From NCBI GenBank assembly GCA_018398765.1, contig JAHBMJ010002446.1, forward strand, positions 1 through 18,899: a stretch of DNA of 18,899 nt, in the 5' to 3' direction. The notes beneath the pieces were generated by a model. It saw nothing but the letters and a program-made list of their open reading frames with translations, was not told where the DNA came from and did not search any database. A program made the position numbers and the translations under genes. Each line of letters opens with the position of its first letter. The first letter of the stretch is position 1. The DNA is from Chromera velia (taxonomy: Eukaryota > Sar > Chromeraceae). Below are positions 1 to 10,500 of the stretch, piece by piece.

Positions 1-633
1 GATCTTCTCCTCCACTGCCAGTTGCCTCACAAGCAGGTTGGAGAGGTATTCTTCCTTCACACGCCTGAGGACCTCCTTGTGCTTGAGGCCAGCGCGGAAG
101 AATCGCTTGAGGTAGGACTTGAACCTCGAGTCGTTCTTGGTGGCCTTGTACATGCCCATCCGAACCACCCTTTTCCACTGACCGGAAGAGCCAAAACGGG
201 ACCTCCGGAGCTCTTCCTTAATGAAATCTCCCCACTGTCTCTCCCAATCCTCGAACCCCTCCTTGGGGTCGAACACAGGCAGAAGCGCCCAGTCTACCTT
301 CACCTTCTTCCACGAGGAAGACGACACGACAGAGGAAGAATCAGAGGACTCAGACTCGCTAGAAGAGTCCGAGTCATCAGAAAAGTCCGAATCGTTGCTC
401 GGCACAGCAACAGAAACCTTCTGCCGTCTCTTGTTCTTTCCGAACTTCTTCTTTTCCAAAATCTTTTCTACGATCTCGTCAATCTTTTCTTTTAATTTTT
501 TCTTAAGAAGGGAATCGAGTTTGGAATCGAGAGTCACTGCGCTGCTGCTTAACTGTGCAGCTGCAGCTTCTTCTTGGGCCTTCTTCTTAGCCTCTTCCTT
601 TTCCTTTCTCCTCTGAGCTCTCGTCCGGACCAT
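1..633 (-). CDS. Unrecognised basic/acidic-serine protein, 5' part (runs off left edge)
   Basis: The minus strand is open from the ATG at 633-631 to base 1, giving 211 codons with no stop, so the 3' end lies outside the window. The ATG context (AAGATGG) is good for a eukaryotic start. The protein begins MVRTRAQRRK and continues with a Lys/Glu/Ala-rich probable coiled coil (residues 7-70). An acidic Ser/Asp/Glu tract follows (79-107), of the kind casein kinase 2 phosphorylates. The last part (108-211) is basic and aromatic, with spaced Trp and Phe (W130, W134, F137, F179, F180) and looks folded and helical. I do not recognise a family. An N-terminus of the form M-x-RTR-x-Q followed by Trp-rich helices is also seen in gag-like proteins of Ty3-type retrotransposons, so a mobile-element origin is possible. 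I saw no LTR or primer-binding site upstream to support it. Alternatives are a nuclear or ribosome-biogenesis protein. Confidence 0.7.
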   Translation of the reverse strand, partial: MVRTRAQRRKEKEEAKKKAQEEAAAAQLSSSAVTLDSKLDSLLKKKLKEKIDEIVEKILEKKKFGKNKRRQKVSVAVPSNDSDFSDDSDSSSESESSDSSSVVSSSSWKKVKVDWALLPVFDPKEGFEDWERQWGDFIKEELRRSRFGSSGQWKRVVRMGMYKATKNDSRFKSYLKRFFRAGLKHKEVLRRVKEEYLSNLLVRQLAVEEKI

Positions 634-887
634 CTTGAAAAATCCAGAGAGAGAGAAAGAGAAAAGAGCAATCAGATCGGACACACTGACTGAAAGACCC
701 TAAAAGCCACTAGGTCTTCTCAACTAGAAGCTTATCATTAGAGTCTCTTAAGATCTTCTTACAGGGAAAGACTGAAGGATGGGATGCATTGCATATTCCC
801 GTTCCTTTCATTGTTCAGCCGTTTCATCTCATCACGTTTTATGAGCATGCTACTATTGATTGCAATTAATTCAAATTGCATGAAGAA

Positions 888-908
888 GCATGCACATGCA
901 TGCATGCA
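888..908. promoter_or_regulatory. TGCATGCA cluster
   Basis: Overlapping GCATGC/TGCATGCA palindromes occur in the divergent intergenic region. In Apicomplexa this word is a known binding site of ApiAP2 transcription factors. Use as a regulatory site here is inferred from that motif and its position, and the word is also common in introns of this window. Confidence 0.3.
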
Positions 909-1613
909 GCTCGGCATGGCTCATCAATCTATAAGGCGGCGCGCATGGCGGCGGGCACTTCAGGCATGGCGGCTCAACAACCACTAGGTTTTCTGGGACT
1001 GGAAGAGAGAATAGGACAAAGTAGCTAAATAGAGCCCAGCTTTCAGACCGGCAGGGACGCCAGAGACAAAGAAACCAACTTTGACATGCAAGCTGGAGGT
1101 CCAAAAGGGAGAGACACCCAAACATACAAATGCATCGAGGAACAGGACAATGGAAACGAACATCAGAAGAGAGGCACCCCCCCCTTTCTCCAGCACGATT
1201 GGCGCTCACGGACCTGACATTCGCACTGCTGCAGTTCCCTTCAGGATGCTTCTTTCGTTTTTAAGTGGGAAAACGTTTACGATCACGAAAAGGATGCTTG
1301 TACCTCAGGAAAAGAAGAGGGAGACATCAGTCTCAACTACGTCTCGTCAATAGCCAACCTCGGCGTCTAGAGTTTATCGATCTGTCAAGCATACAGGGGA
1401 AGGGCTCCTCATGACTTCTCAGACGGCTACTGGTGATTCGAATCGTACCTTTTTCCTTGAGTTGTCAGACTCGTCAAGAAGTCACTAGCCTAGTCACTAG
1501 CTGTCCGACCGTCCGACTAGCACACCTCAGTCTGAACGCGCGTGAAAACTTCGAGCCGATTTATTGGCCTTCGCATGCGCAGAAAGACGGACGCAACTAT
1601 ACGACCTCAACTC

Positions 1614-1650
1614 TGCATGCATGCCTGTGATGCATGCAGTGCACGTGATC
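1614..1650. promoter_or_regulatory. TGCATGCA pair plus CACGTG
   Basis: Two TGCATGC palindromes (near 1614-1624 and 1630-1637) are followed by a CACGTG E-box/G-box core at 1642-1647. The second half, from TGATGCATGCA to CACGTGATCA, is an imperfect palindrome. The block lies about 480 bases upstream of the first ATG of the MYND ORF. A promoter role is inferred. Confidence 0.3.
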
Positions 1651-2124
1651 AGACTGATTGCACAAAACAAAAAAAAGTACACACCCCTATATTAATACAA
1701 ATGAGTTGTCCGGAGTTGTCGTAAAGACATTCGAGTGGCAGAGTAACCGTAGTCGCACCAATTGAATCGCCTGACTGTTTTCGTGTGCTTCTTCTGGACA
1801 ATGAAGTCCGCGGTTTGACAGATCTTTCCAATGGAGACGGCACCGCCTTGTTTCCGTGAAGACGACAGTGTCCCACAAGAGTTGCGTGAGTGGTGCCCCA
1901 GAGAGCCCCATTTCGCCTTCATGCGATCTCTTTGCTGACTCTGTGTTGGTCGGTGAGGAGCTCAAAGGGGTGAGGCGGTCGGTTACTGTGGTGGTTGAAG
2001 CGACGCGGGAGATCTTGGAGATCCTTCGGGACAGTCACAGACAGTCCTCAGAGCCTACCTGGGAAAAGCCAGAACAAAGGGGGGTGCCTTGGAAGACCAT
2101 GAAAGGCTAGGAAGGGAAGATGTC

Positions 2125-3750
2125 ATGCTCAGAAAGGAGATGAGATTGCGGTATGAGGAAAGAGAGAAGAGAATCCGGGAGGATGTGACTTCTCTGTTGA
2201 CGCTTCTTGTCACTTTCTCTCCTCGTCTGCAGCGTCTGCTGTGGAAGTCTGGTCCCTTTCTGTATGCTCTGAAGAGTCTCATTCGCCTGACAGCCGAGAC
2301 CCTCAGAGATCCTGAGTCAGACAGACATTTAGAAAGAGCTTTGTTCTTGTTCTTGAGGAAAATGTGCTGGGTCACTCGGGAGAATGTGGTGGCCCTGAAT
2401 GGTGCTCAGCAGCCAGGGGGGGAAGGGACGGGGAGAGAAGGGGAAGCCTTAGACTTCAGTCGCTTCTTTCGTGCGCTGTATTGGGAGTCGGCAAGATGCG
2501 TGAAATTGAGAAAGCAGGAACAGCACGGGGCTGCATGTAGAGTGGTTCGCTGGGGGGAATGGATGAGTGTGTTCGAGAGTTACGGCATGTCTGCAGAGGT
2601 GAGAAAAGCCCACCGGGAAGCATTCGCATCCGCAGAGGCTGCAACTGACGCACGCAGCCTCTATGACGACGCGTTAAGCCGGTGTGACTGCCCTCTTGCG
2701 GAAGCCTCAGGGGGTGTTTGTGTCTGCTTGCGCCCGAGTTTAGGTGAGCAGCCTCGGTTGATGTTTCTCTACAGAGTGAAGGCGATTGAGGTGACGGTGC
2801 AAAACAGAAAGGTGGGGAGAAAGAAGGAAAGGGTGAAAAACCTGAAGAGTCTCAAACAGATAGACAGTGAGTGGGAGATGGCAATTCAGAAAGACACTGC
2901 AGAAGCGACAGAGGGGGAGAAACGGTCAGAGGAATTCTTGAAGGCTGAGAGGGAAGCTCGTCTTTTCTTAGCCTTGCTGATTCTGTCTCTCGAGAAGTCC
3001 ACGGGCAGCCAGTCAGAGAGTGAGCGTTCGCGTCCACAGCAGTTTTTGCTTGAGTGGTTCAAGAAAGAGCAGAAGAAAAAGAAAGAAGGGCAGGAAAAAG
3101 GAGTCCACCACTATTCCTCCCCCACCGAAATTTCTCTCCCCAGTCTCTCTGCCTTTCTGGAAGGCCACGTTCTCTCCGAGTGGGAGGAAGAGGAAGGGAT
3201 TGCGACAAGAAGTTCAGACTCACGTCCCGAGTCTCGGAAGACATCTGAGGAGAAAGAAAAGCCCCAAACATACCGACCTCTGAGATCTCGTGATGCAATA
3301 AAAGAGATCTTACCCGAATTCTGTACCAATTGTGGAAGAGAATCTCCGAAGATGAAGATTTGTGCAGGCTGTGAGATGGTTTCCTACTGCTCTCAAGAGT
3401 GTCAAAGAGCCCATTGGAAAGGGAAAGGCAACGCAGCAGAGGGCAGAGCACCCCCGAATGCACACACGGACCAAAAGAGGGCAGGAGTGACCTGTCCGTT
3501 TCTGCAGTTTCTCCGAGACGATGCCTCCCCCTCTTCCGACTGTGCCCCCACAGACGACCACTCATGCCCCCCCCTTCCGATACACAAAAAACGTTGCGCC
3601 CTTCTCTCAGAGAGAGTCTCTGCCCTTCTCCTCTCACAAACCAGTCCCCTCTCTGACCTCTGGGACCTCTTTGCTCAGCTGCCCCAACAGTCGGATGCCT
3701 CCGTTTCTGCTCGACCCAGCCAGGAACAAGGTGTTGCATGCTTGCAGTGA
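2125..3750 (+). CDS. MYND-type zinc-finger protein, 541 aa
   Basis: One open frame runs from the first in-frame ATG (2125) to the stop at 3748-3750. The frame is open back to 1999, so an upstream exon cannot be excluded. Residues 1-390 are charged and mostly helical with no family I recognise. The C-terminal region carries a MYND finger: C400-x2-C403, C413-x2-C416, Y421-C422, C426 and W431, and finally H487-x3-C491. MYND fingers bind proline-rich partner peptides and occur in transcription regulators, SMYD methyltransferases and adaptor proteins. No SET domain is visible here. Normally the final His-Cys pair follows the Trp by two or three residues, but here 55 residues intervene. I found no GT-AG pair that removes them cleanly, so they look translated. 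The ORF is uninterrupted while neighbouring TOR has 22 exons. The gene is convergent with TOR. Confidence 0.75.
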   Translation: MLRKEMRLRYEEREKRIREDVTSLLTLLVTFSPRLQRLLWKSGPFLYALKSLIRLTAETLRDPESDRHLERALFLFLRKMCWVTRENVVALNGAQQPGGEGTGREGEALDFSRFFRALYWESARCVKLRKQEQHGAACRVVRWGEWMSVFESYGMSAEVRKAHREAFASAEAATDARSLYDDALSRCDCPLAEASGGVCVCLRPSLGEQPRLMFLYRVKAIEVTVQNRKVGRKKERVKNLKSLKQIDSEWEMAIQKDTAEATEGEKRSEEFLKAEREARLFLALLILSLEKSTGSQSESERSRPQQFLLEWFKKEQKKKKEGQEKGVHHYSSPTEISLPSLSAFLEGHVLSEWEEEEGIATRSSDSRPESRKTSEEKEKPQTYRPLRSRDAIKEILPEFCTNCGRESPKMKICAGCEMVSYCSQECQRAHWKGKGNAAEGRAPPNAHTDQKRAGVTCPFLQFLRDDASPSSDCAPTDDHSCPPLPIHKKRCALLSERVSALLLSQTSPLSDLWDLFAQLPQQSDASVSARPSQEQGVACLQ

Positions 3751-4955
3751 TCGAGGGAATTCATGAACCTTTTTTGGCATTTCCGTTTCTTTGTGAAGCT
3801 GTCTGAGAATCGTATTATCAAAAGTGTATCTATGTCGGTCCCACTGTACTGCTTTTTCAACTTTGAACTACTATTGAAATTTTACTGTCAATTTTACAAC
3901 CTTTACTTACCTTTGCTTAAAACTAACAGAGATGTCAAATTGTATACATGGTTTTATGACACTACAAAGCTAAGTAAAAATACATTTGTTTCTTAGCTGG
4001 CTAATTGGCTGAACTTAGCTTGGCTAAACAGCTGAGCATGTTTTGTACCTCAAAATTTATGATTTTAAATGTAAAGTCTGGTAGAAAAACGATGAAAAAA
4101 AAAAAAATTAAATGCTTCCCCCCCCCCAAAAAAACTTTGCCTGTATGCAATGCTACTATGCATGGAAGATGTATGGACTTCTAGAAATATACATTCACTA
4201 TTTTTTAACACTAGTTAGCAGTAAGATTATGATGATGTGTTATAATTAGCAGCGCTAAGCCGAAAAATAACCTGGGCGCCGCACATAAAAAAAAGAAAAA
4301 AAAATAGGCGTCCTCAACTTTTTTTTTTTTAGGTCAAAAGTTAGGTTCACATTTTGTATCGAAAAGTAAGTTTCATGCAGAGTCGAAAGTGATTCTTTTC
4401 CTTTTGGAGGCACTTGAAAAAAAAGAAAAAAAAAAAAGAAAAAAAAAATTATAGGCCTTCCCAGTTTTTTTTTTTTCTATGTGTGGCGCCTAGAAAATAA
4501 CTTTTAGTTGGGCTAAGTTAAGCAGCTTAAGCTAGCTACTAGGCTAATTGGCTTACAGCCAAAGTCTAAGCCAATCATTTAACAACTCTAAAAACTATGT
4601 TAGTCTTTTTCTAGTGAGAAAGTGATATGGTAGCGCTACATAAAGACAGTAAAGCTCATTAAATTAAAAATTGTTATCATAACTGTTTTTCTCAACTTGA
4701 TTTTGAAATGACTTTAAGCAGACCAGCTTTCAGTTGCGGTATGTTAAAAATGTTTTTACTGAGCAGTTTACTGGCCACACTGGCATCGAACTCCGCCGGA
4801 AAGCTCAAAGCAGATCTTTGATCTCGCAACTCTTTCTTTGTATGCTCATTAAGGGACAGACGAAATCGAGAAGCTTGTAAAAGAATCCTCATGCATACGC
4901 TAGAAAGAGGACGGACGTATGACACGATCGATCCGGCTGCATGGGCCAAATTCTT
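3751..4955. other. AT-rich tail-to-tail spacer
   Basis: This 1.2-kb stretch lies between the stop of the MYND ORF and the stop of TOR, so it must hold both 3' UTRs. Base composition falls sharply to AT-rich compared with both flanking genes. It has long A and T runs, an inverted-repeat element (4275-4490) and clusters of GGCTAA/TTAGCC words on both sides of it (about 3994-4035 and 4510-4573). No protein-coding potential is seen: the two short ORFs (3763-3996 plus, 4692-4949 minus) have no domain. Confidence 0.6.
4275..4490. mobile_element. MITE-like element with terminal inverted repeats
   Basis: The left end GGCGCCGCACATA (4275-4287) and the right end TATGTGTGGCGCC (4478-4490) are inverted copies with one mismatch. 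Both are followed inward by long A-rich/T-rich arms and then TAGGCG/AGGCC words. AAAATAAC occurs just outside each end and may be a target-site duplication. The 216-bp length, inverted ends and lack of coding sequence fit a nonautonomous DNA transposon. GGCTAA-rich stretches further out (3994-4035, 4510-4573) could be subterminal repeats of a larger host element of about 580 bp. Confidence 0.5.
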
Positions 4956-5058
4956 TCACCAGAAGGGGCACCATCCCGTGTAGCACTGGCACAGGTTCTC
5001 GTGAGACGCTGCCTCCTGGATGAGCCTGTCGACCTGGGCAGCAACGTCCAACGAGTAT
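4956..5058 (-). CDS. TOR: TOR exon 22: FATC domain and stop
   Basis: The acceptor is TTTGCAG, and GG|A joins exon 21. It encodes [20 protein letters not shown] followed by WCPFW and TGA (4958-4956). This is the canonical TOR FATC tail. C1888 and C1895 have the spacing of the redox-active Cys pair of yeast Tor1 FATC. Confidence 0.97.
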
Positions 5059-5696
5059 CTGCAAAGAGAGACGTACACAAGAAAGAATGCATCGGTAGGG
5101 ACGGAGGATCTATCGAGAATGTACTCTCATCGTTATGCTCTGTGTGTGTTTCCCTTTTGTTTGTCGTAAAACGAGCGTGATCGATCTCATGTGAGCTGAA
5201 GCTCCTCAGACACCAGCGACTCTGTCAGGCCAAATGGGGACAGAGCAGCTGGCACATAGAAAAAACAATCCGACCGAGACATCAGGGAAAAACGTGCCAC
5301 ACAAAGAAAGACACGAAAAAGGGAGACTCTTCAGGCAAACGCACACGTACACACACACACACGCGCGCGCGCGCGCGCGCACGAATGACAAGCAAGCAAC
5401 AGACCCACCCAAAGCCGAAGTCGGTGCCCGCCAGTTTGGCCTCCACCCGTAAGAGCACTGCCCGTGCGTATGCAGAGAGGACCTCAGGGTCTGCCCGTAT
5501 TCCCTCTGGCCCGAGCATCTGTTTCAGTTCTCTCTGTCTCGTCTCTCTGATTGCCGTGTGCATGTGCGGATCCTTCTCGATCTCGAGATTCCCGCTTCCT
5601 GCCCCACCCTGCATCACACGACAGACAGGCGGGCAGGGAAGCAGGGAAAAGGATGAAAGGGTATGAAAGAAGCCAGAGGCTTCGTGAATTGACACA

Positions 5697-5746
<50 letters not shown>

Positions 5747-7488
5747 TGACACATGGAGTCTGCACCTCTATCCGTCTATCCCGCACACCCGACTCAAGAT
5801 GCGTGTTCCTCCTGGACGCAATGCAATTTCTCAAAAACAAAAAAAAGCAAAAACGCCGACCGCCCACCTGCGCATCAAGGGGCCTCCCGAGGCTTGCTCT
5901 CTTCGCCTGGGCTTGCAGAGGACCCACTGCTGCCCCTGCCGCCCCCGCACCCCCTCCTGCCTGCATCGACTGTCTCCCACCCACGCCCCCCCCCAGCTGT
6001 CCCGCTCGACTCCCTTCACCCCCATGCCCGGCTGCAATCATAAGTAGGGACAAAGACGAACTGAAGATGAACCTGCCGGGCACCACAGAAAACCAAACTG
6101 AACGACAGACAAAAGACCAAAAGAAACACACAAAGACAACGCAGATCTGTCTCATGCTTAGGATGTCATTATCACACCGCTTTTCACCCATTCGCGTGAA
6201 TTTTTGAGTCACAGTGTGCAGAAGCTAGATCAGACAACAGAAGAAAAGTTAAAACAAACTCTAAGGAGAGGAAAAAACACTGAATGGGATCTGCCAACTG
6301 ACCGTCAGTTTTCCGGCTTTGCGCTATTCGGCCCTCTGGATTCATCGCTCCTTTCCCTACCTCATTCCCTTTCGTCCCTTTCGTTGCCTTTTCCGTTTTC
6401 CTTCTTCCCTTTGACCTCCTTCTCTTATGATCACCCTCAAAGTCCCCCTTCCCCCTCGAGCCCCCCGATTTCCCCTCCGGCACTGTCCCCAAAGCCCCCG
6501 CTCCCCACACGCCTTCCCCCCCCGCCCCTGCTTGTTCCACCTCCACACGTGCACTCGAGGAGGAGGAAGACGCCGCGGCAGCATGCGTCTGCTGTCTTAC
6601 TGGAGGTTGCTGCCGGACGGCCAGACTTGCTGCCAACGGGTGATGACCCCCAACGCCCGACGGAACAAAACCATCCCCAAGACCCTCTCCCTGATCACCC
6701 ACACCCCCCAAACCAACACCATCAGGGAGCTCATCAAGAGAAAGACCGTTCTGACCTCGCCTCGGCGGTTCTCGTTTTACCCCTGACAGCGTCAACAAAG
6801 ACGGTTTCGCAACTTCTTCATCAGCCTGATGACATTCCAACTCGACCGTCGAGTCCCCACCGTCAAATTGCTCACTCCCCCTCCCATGACTAACAGAAGA
6901 AAATGGACCCGTCACCCCACCCCCCGTACTCGGCGTAGGACTACGCAACCTCGCAATTTCTCTTTCTCCTCTTTCTCTGTCTTCAGTAGAAGGTGATGCA
7001 GCACCACCTAGTGTCAGACTCCCCCCCCCCAAACTCTCTCTTCTTTTTACAGTCCCCCCACGAGACGACGAAGAAACCCAACGATCCTCCCCCCCATTCG
7101 CTGTAGGTAACGCAACAGCCGACGACGCTCTACTTGCAGATGGAGAGACAACAAAGGACGGAGGACGATGAAGCAAATCACCCCCAGCCCTCGTACCCCT
7201 CGCGCTTCCCTTCCCCCCACCCCTGTTAGCAGAACCCGTTGGCCGTCTCTTGTCGTCATTTGCCCCCGTGTCACGTCTGTCCCCTCGCCCCTTTTCGTTC
7301 CTAGACCCCCCCGGCACCGCATCTCGTTCCCCTCCACGACGGCCGCTTGTTGCCCGCCGCTCTTGCGCCTGCATCAAAGAAATGCATCCACAGACATCCT
7401 CACGAGAACGAGAAAGAATGCACTAACGAAAGAAAGGAAGAAACAAAGAGACACACACGAAAAAGAAAAAAAAGAAAGACAGACAGAC

Positions 7489-7527
<39 letters not shown>

Positions 7528-10500
7528 CCCTCTCAAATTGTGAACACAATCCCTGAAACTCACGAAAAGGGAACAGGAGCCATGCACGCAACAACTAAGG
7601 CAAACAAAAAACTGGGGGGGACACAAAACTTCAAAGGGAAGGGAAAGAAAAGACGTTCAGTCAATCAGTCACTCTGTTGACTCACCGCTACCCTTCGTTG
7701 AGGTGGATCTACCCTGTTGATCTCAATTCTGCCCCCTGCCCCCTCGCCCCCCTTGCCGCGAATCACCCCTGTTCTCCCCCCCACAACCCCTGTCATACCC
7801 CCCTGATGCCCCTGTGTCCGTGTGTGCGCACCCTCGTCAGGCACTTGCAACTCATTTGGTGGCCCCGTGCCCCTTTCTCCTTTGTGCAGCGTACGCAAGA
7901 ACGCAGTCTGCACACTGCTGTCCGTGGGAGACGCCACAGCCCCGAAGGCTGTTTTTCCCTTCACCACTCGACCCGCCCCGTCTCGTTCAACCTCATCCGC
8001 ATTCCCCCCAGGAGCCACGGCCGTTGCCGCACACCACTTGGTCATCAAGGGCCCCCCTGTGTACAACAAAGACGTCCCTGGCGGCGCCACAGCGTCAGCT
8101 TCAGCAGGCGGAGGGGGCAGAGGGATCGCAGTGATGTCCGCAAAAGAGTATGGCGCTCCTGCTGCCTCTGCAGTGGCGCTTGGTGTGTTGTGTCTGGGAT
8201 TAGCTCGGTTAGTTCTGTTGGCCGGCAGAAGACGCCATGTAATCAGCGGATCATACACGAAGGCCTCCAGCATGGCCATCACGGTGTCCTTCGAACTCCT
8301 CAAGACGCCCATCGTCTGCTCGCACGTCACCCGGAAATTTCCCTCCACCCCAGAGACCTCCAGGGCATTCAGGAGCATGCGGGTCAGTCTGCAGGGGTGG
8401 GTGCATGATGGCAGGCAGGCACGAGGTGGGAGGAACATGATGTGGTGACAGAGTGCAGGACAGAGCAAATCTGGGAGGAAGAAAACCAAGATCTCTCACA
8501 AAGTCTGCAAGAAAGACTACAGAAGAAGCCGGCGATCTGGCCGGAGGACTGTCGCCTTTTGGAAAAAACGAAAAGAATGACAAATCACATCAGACCAACA
8601 ACTTTGAAGGACAGGAAAGGCAGGCACTTGTACATATTTTCCGTCCCGAGGCTTGCGCGTTCTCTTTGCAAGACACCGAAAAGAAGACTGACAGACAGAC
8701 CTGAAGGGAATCTTCTCTGGGAACTTCTCCCTGAACGCCGCAACGTCGAAACAGTCCCCAAAGTCGATGTGCACAACGCGACCAGAACTTCTCCTCAGCA
8801 TCAGATTGGACGGATGTCTGTCCCCCAAACCCAAAATATACCCCACCATCGACATCACGGCCAGACTCCGCGAATAGATCGTCCGTCTTGACAACCAGAC
8901 CTCTGAGCTCCTTGACTGCAGGGGAAGCGCCGGGGAAGCGAGGAGCGAAGCGAAATGAAGGAAGGAGAAAAATGACAGTCACGACACGAAAGAGCATCTC
9001 GCCATGCAACGAATATAAGGGAACCAGTCAGAATGCGATACGCACCCGGAACAAAATCACTGTCAATGTCCCCTCCTTGTGTCTCTTTTTCTTTCTTCCT
9101 TTTACAGACGAAAAGAACGAAAAGCAGGAAAACGTCCGGTCCTGTTTTCCAGGACATCAGCCGGCATACTCAGTTCCTCTCTCTCTCTCTCTCTCCGTCT
9201 GTGTGTGTGTGTGTGTGTATGTGTGTGCGTGACTCATTGAAGAACAGCAAAGAAGCGAGACCAATCGCAATAGCACCGCGACACCTATGCCGTCGACGAC
9301 CCACCTGCAGCCACAGGACGCGCGCGAGGTCCTCACCACTGGAGGAGTCAAGAGCGTAACGGAAACACTCGACCTGCAGGAAGGAAGGAAGTCACACGGA
9401 GGAAAGAAAGGAGGCGCATACTGATTAGGTACAACAACAAAACGATCGCAAGGGAAGGCATTCTTTCCACATACACGCAACCAACCAACCAACTGCACGA
9501 GTCCAGGGAGGGCATGAGTGACGCCATTGTTCTCTCTGTCTGTCCCCATGCATCCGTTCGGGGTATTGAGGAAGAAAAAAGAGAGGAGATGTGGACGAAG
9601 AAACGGGAAGGAACAGACGAGCTCTCCCACGACTTTCATGACTGAGCACGCAAATCGGAACAAACCACCTTTTGTGTGCAATCTGGATCTGGTCAGCCAA
9701 AGACAAGGAAGGAACACAGGCAGAAAGAAAAAAGGGGGACTGGGATTGGGGGCGCACCTCATTAGGAGATCGGCAAAAGAACAGCAATGCATACGTGTGT
9801 ATGACTTCCACTGCCACATCAACTCAGGGACCACACCGTCGATGCACTCACTCCCTCCTTCGCTAATTGACTGACCTTTTGGAGGAGACACAGGTCACCG
9901 CAGTTGTGAAAGAAGGAGCGCATTAGGTTGTGCTCCAGACTGCGATTGGGTAGGGAAGAAAAGAAGAGGGGAAGAAAGACAGACATACAGACACACAGAT
10001 GAGTGTAATGTTACTAGACGAGAAAACGAAAAGGCGGAGAAACCAGGAGGGCAGTACACACAAGCAACAGTACAGATGCATAAATGTCACTCAGGACTCA
10101 ATCAGTTGAACCACTCAGGTGCTATTCTTGTGCAATCACTTCCTGTCTGCTTTGATGCTCGCGTGCTTCCCCTACCAAGACTCTTCGATGCTTTCCTTCT
10201 CGAAGAGAAAAGACCAACCCAACAAACAGACAGACGGACCTGATGTTCACTTTCAGAGAGTCCCTGTACGTCTTGATCAGACTGTGCAGAGTGTCGCAGT
10301 TGGGCACCCACTCAATCAAACCGGAGTTGCTGCTCAGCGGCACCACCGCGAAGCTGCAGGCCTCCAGCCCACAACAACAAAAATTGAAGAGGAGAGATGT
10401 ATGTGTGTGTGAGAGAAGGACAGAGAAAGAAACCGATGAGCAGGGTACCTCACATGTGTGTGGGTCGACTAGGTTGCTGAGAGCGTTTGAACGGGGCAGA

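Larger units (their letters stand above)
634..2124. other. Divergent intergenic region, 1.5 kb
   Basis: This region lies between the starts of the minus-strand gene (ATG at 633) and the plus-strand MYND gene (first in-frame ATG at 2125), so it should hold both promoters. ORFs here are short, overlap on several strands and show no recognisable domain. Notable contents are two clusters of TGCATGCA words (near 888-908 and 1614-1650), a direct repeat of AGTCACTAG around 1480-1500, and a tandem GTCCGACC/GTCCGAC near 1502-1517. A short plus-strand ORF from the ATG at 1831 shares the reading frame of the MYND ORF and meets a GTGAGT donor-like site at 1886. It could be a 5' exon, but I found no acceptor that restores frame convincingly. 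Confidence 0.5.

Noticed and set aside
221-616. Plus-strand Ser/Phe-rich ORF overlapping the left-edge gene
   Set aside because: It is the antisense reading of the minus-strand frame; the minus frame has a good ATG context and protein-like domain layout.
871-1209. 112-codon minus-strand ORF in the divergent intergenic region
   Set aside because: It has no recognisable domain, an odd Cys/Leu-rich composition, and competes with ORFs on the other strand of equal quality.
3418-3582. Canonical intron inside the MYND finger
   Set aside because: No GT donor next to the HWK codons and no AG just before the HKKRC codons; nearby GT/AG pairs do not keep the frame.
3059-3739. 226-codon minus-strand ORF opposite the MYND gene
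   Set aside because: It is an antisense shadow of the MYND frame with Arg/Gly/Ser-rich composition and no domain.
5484-6212. 242-codon minus-strand ORF with Leu/Ser and Cys/Val runs
   Set aside because: Most of it translates intronic microsatellites. Only 5868-6031 is kept as an exon; the FATC-side exon uses a different frame.
7168-7680. Plus-strand ORF with Lys/Glu/Arg repeats
   Set aside because: It translates the ACAG/GAAA microsatellite and the antisense of TOR exon 19.
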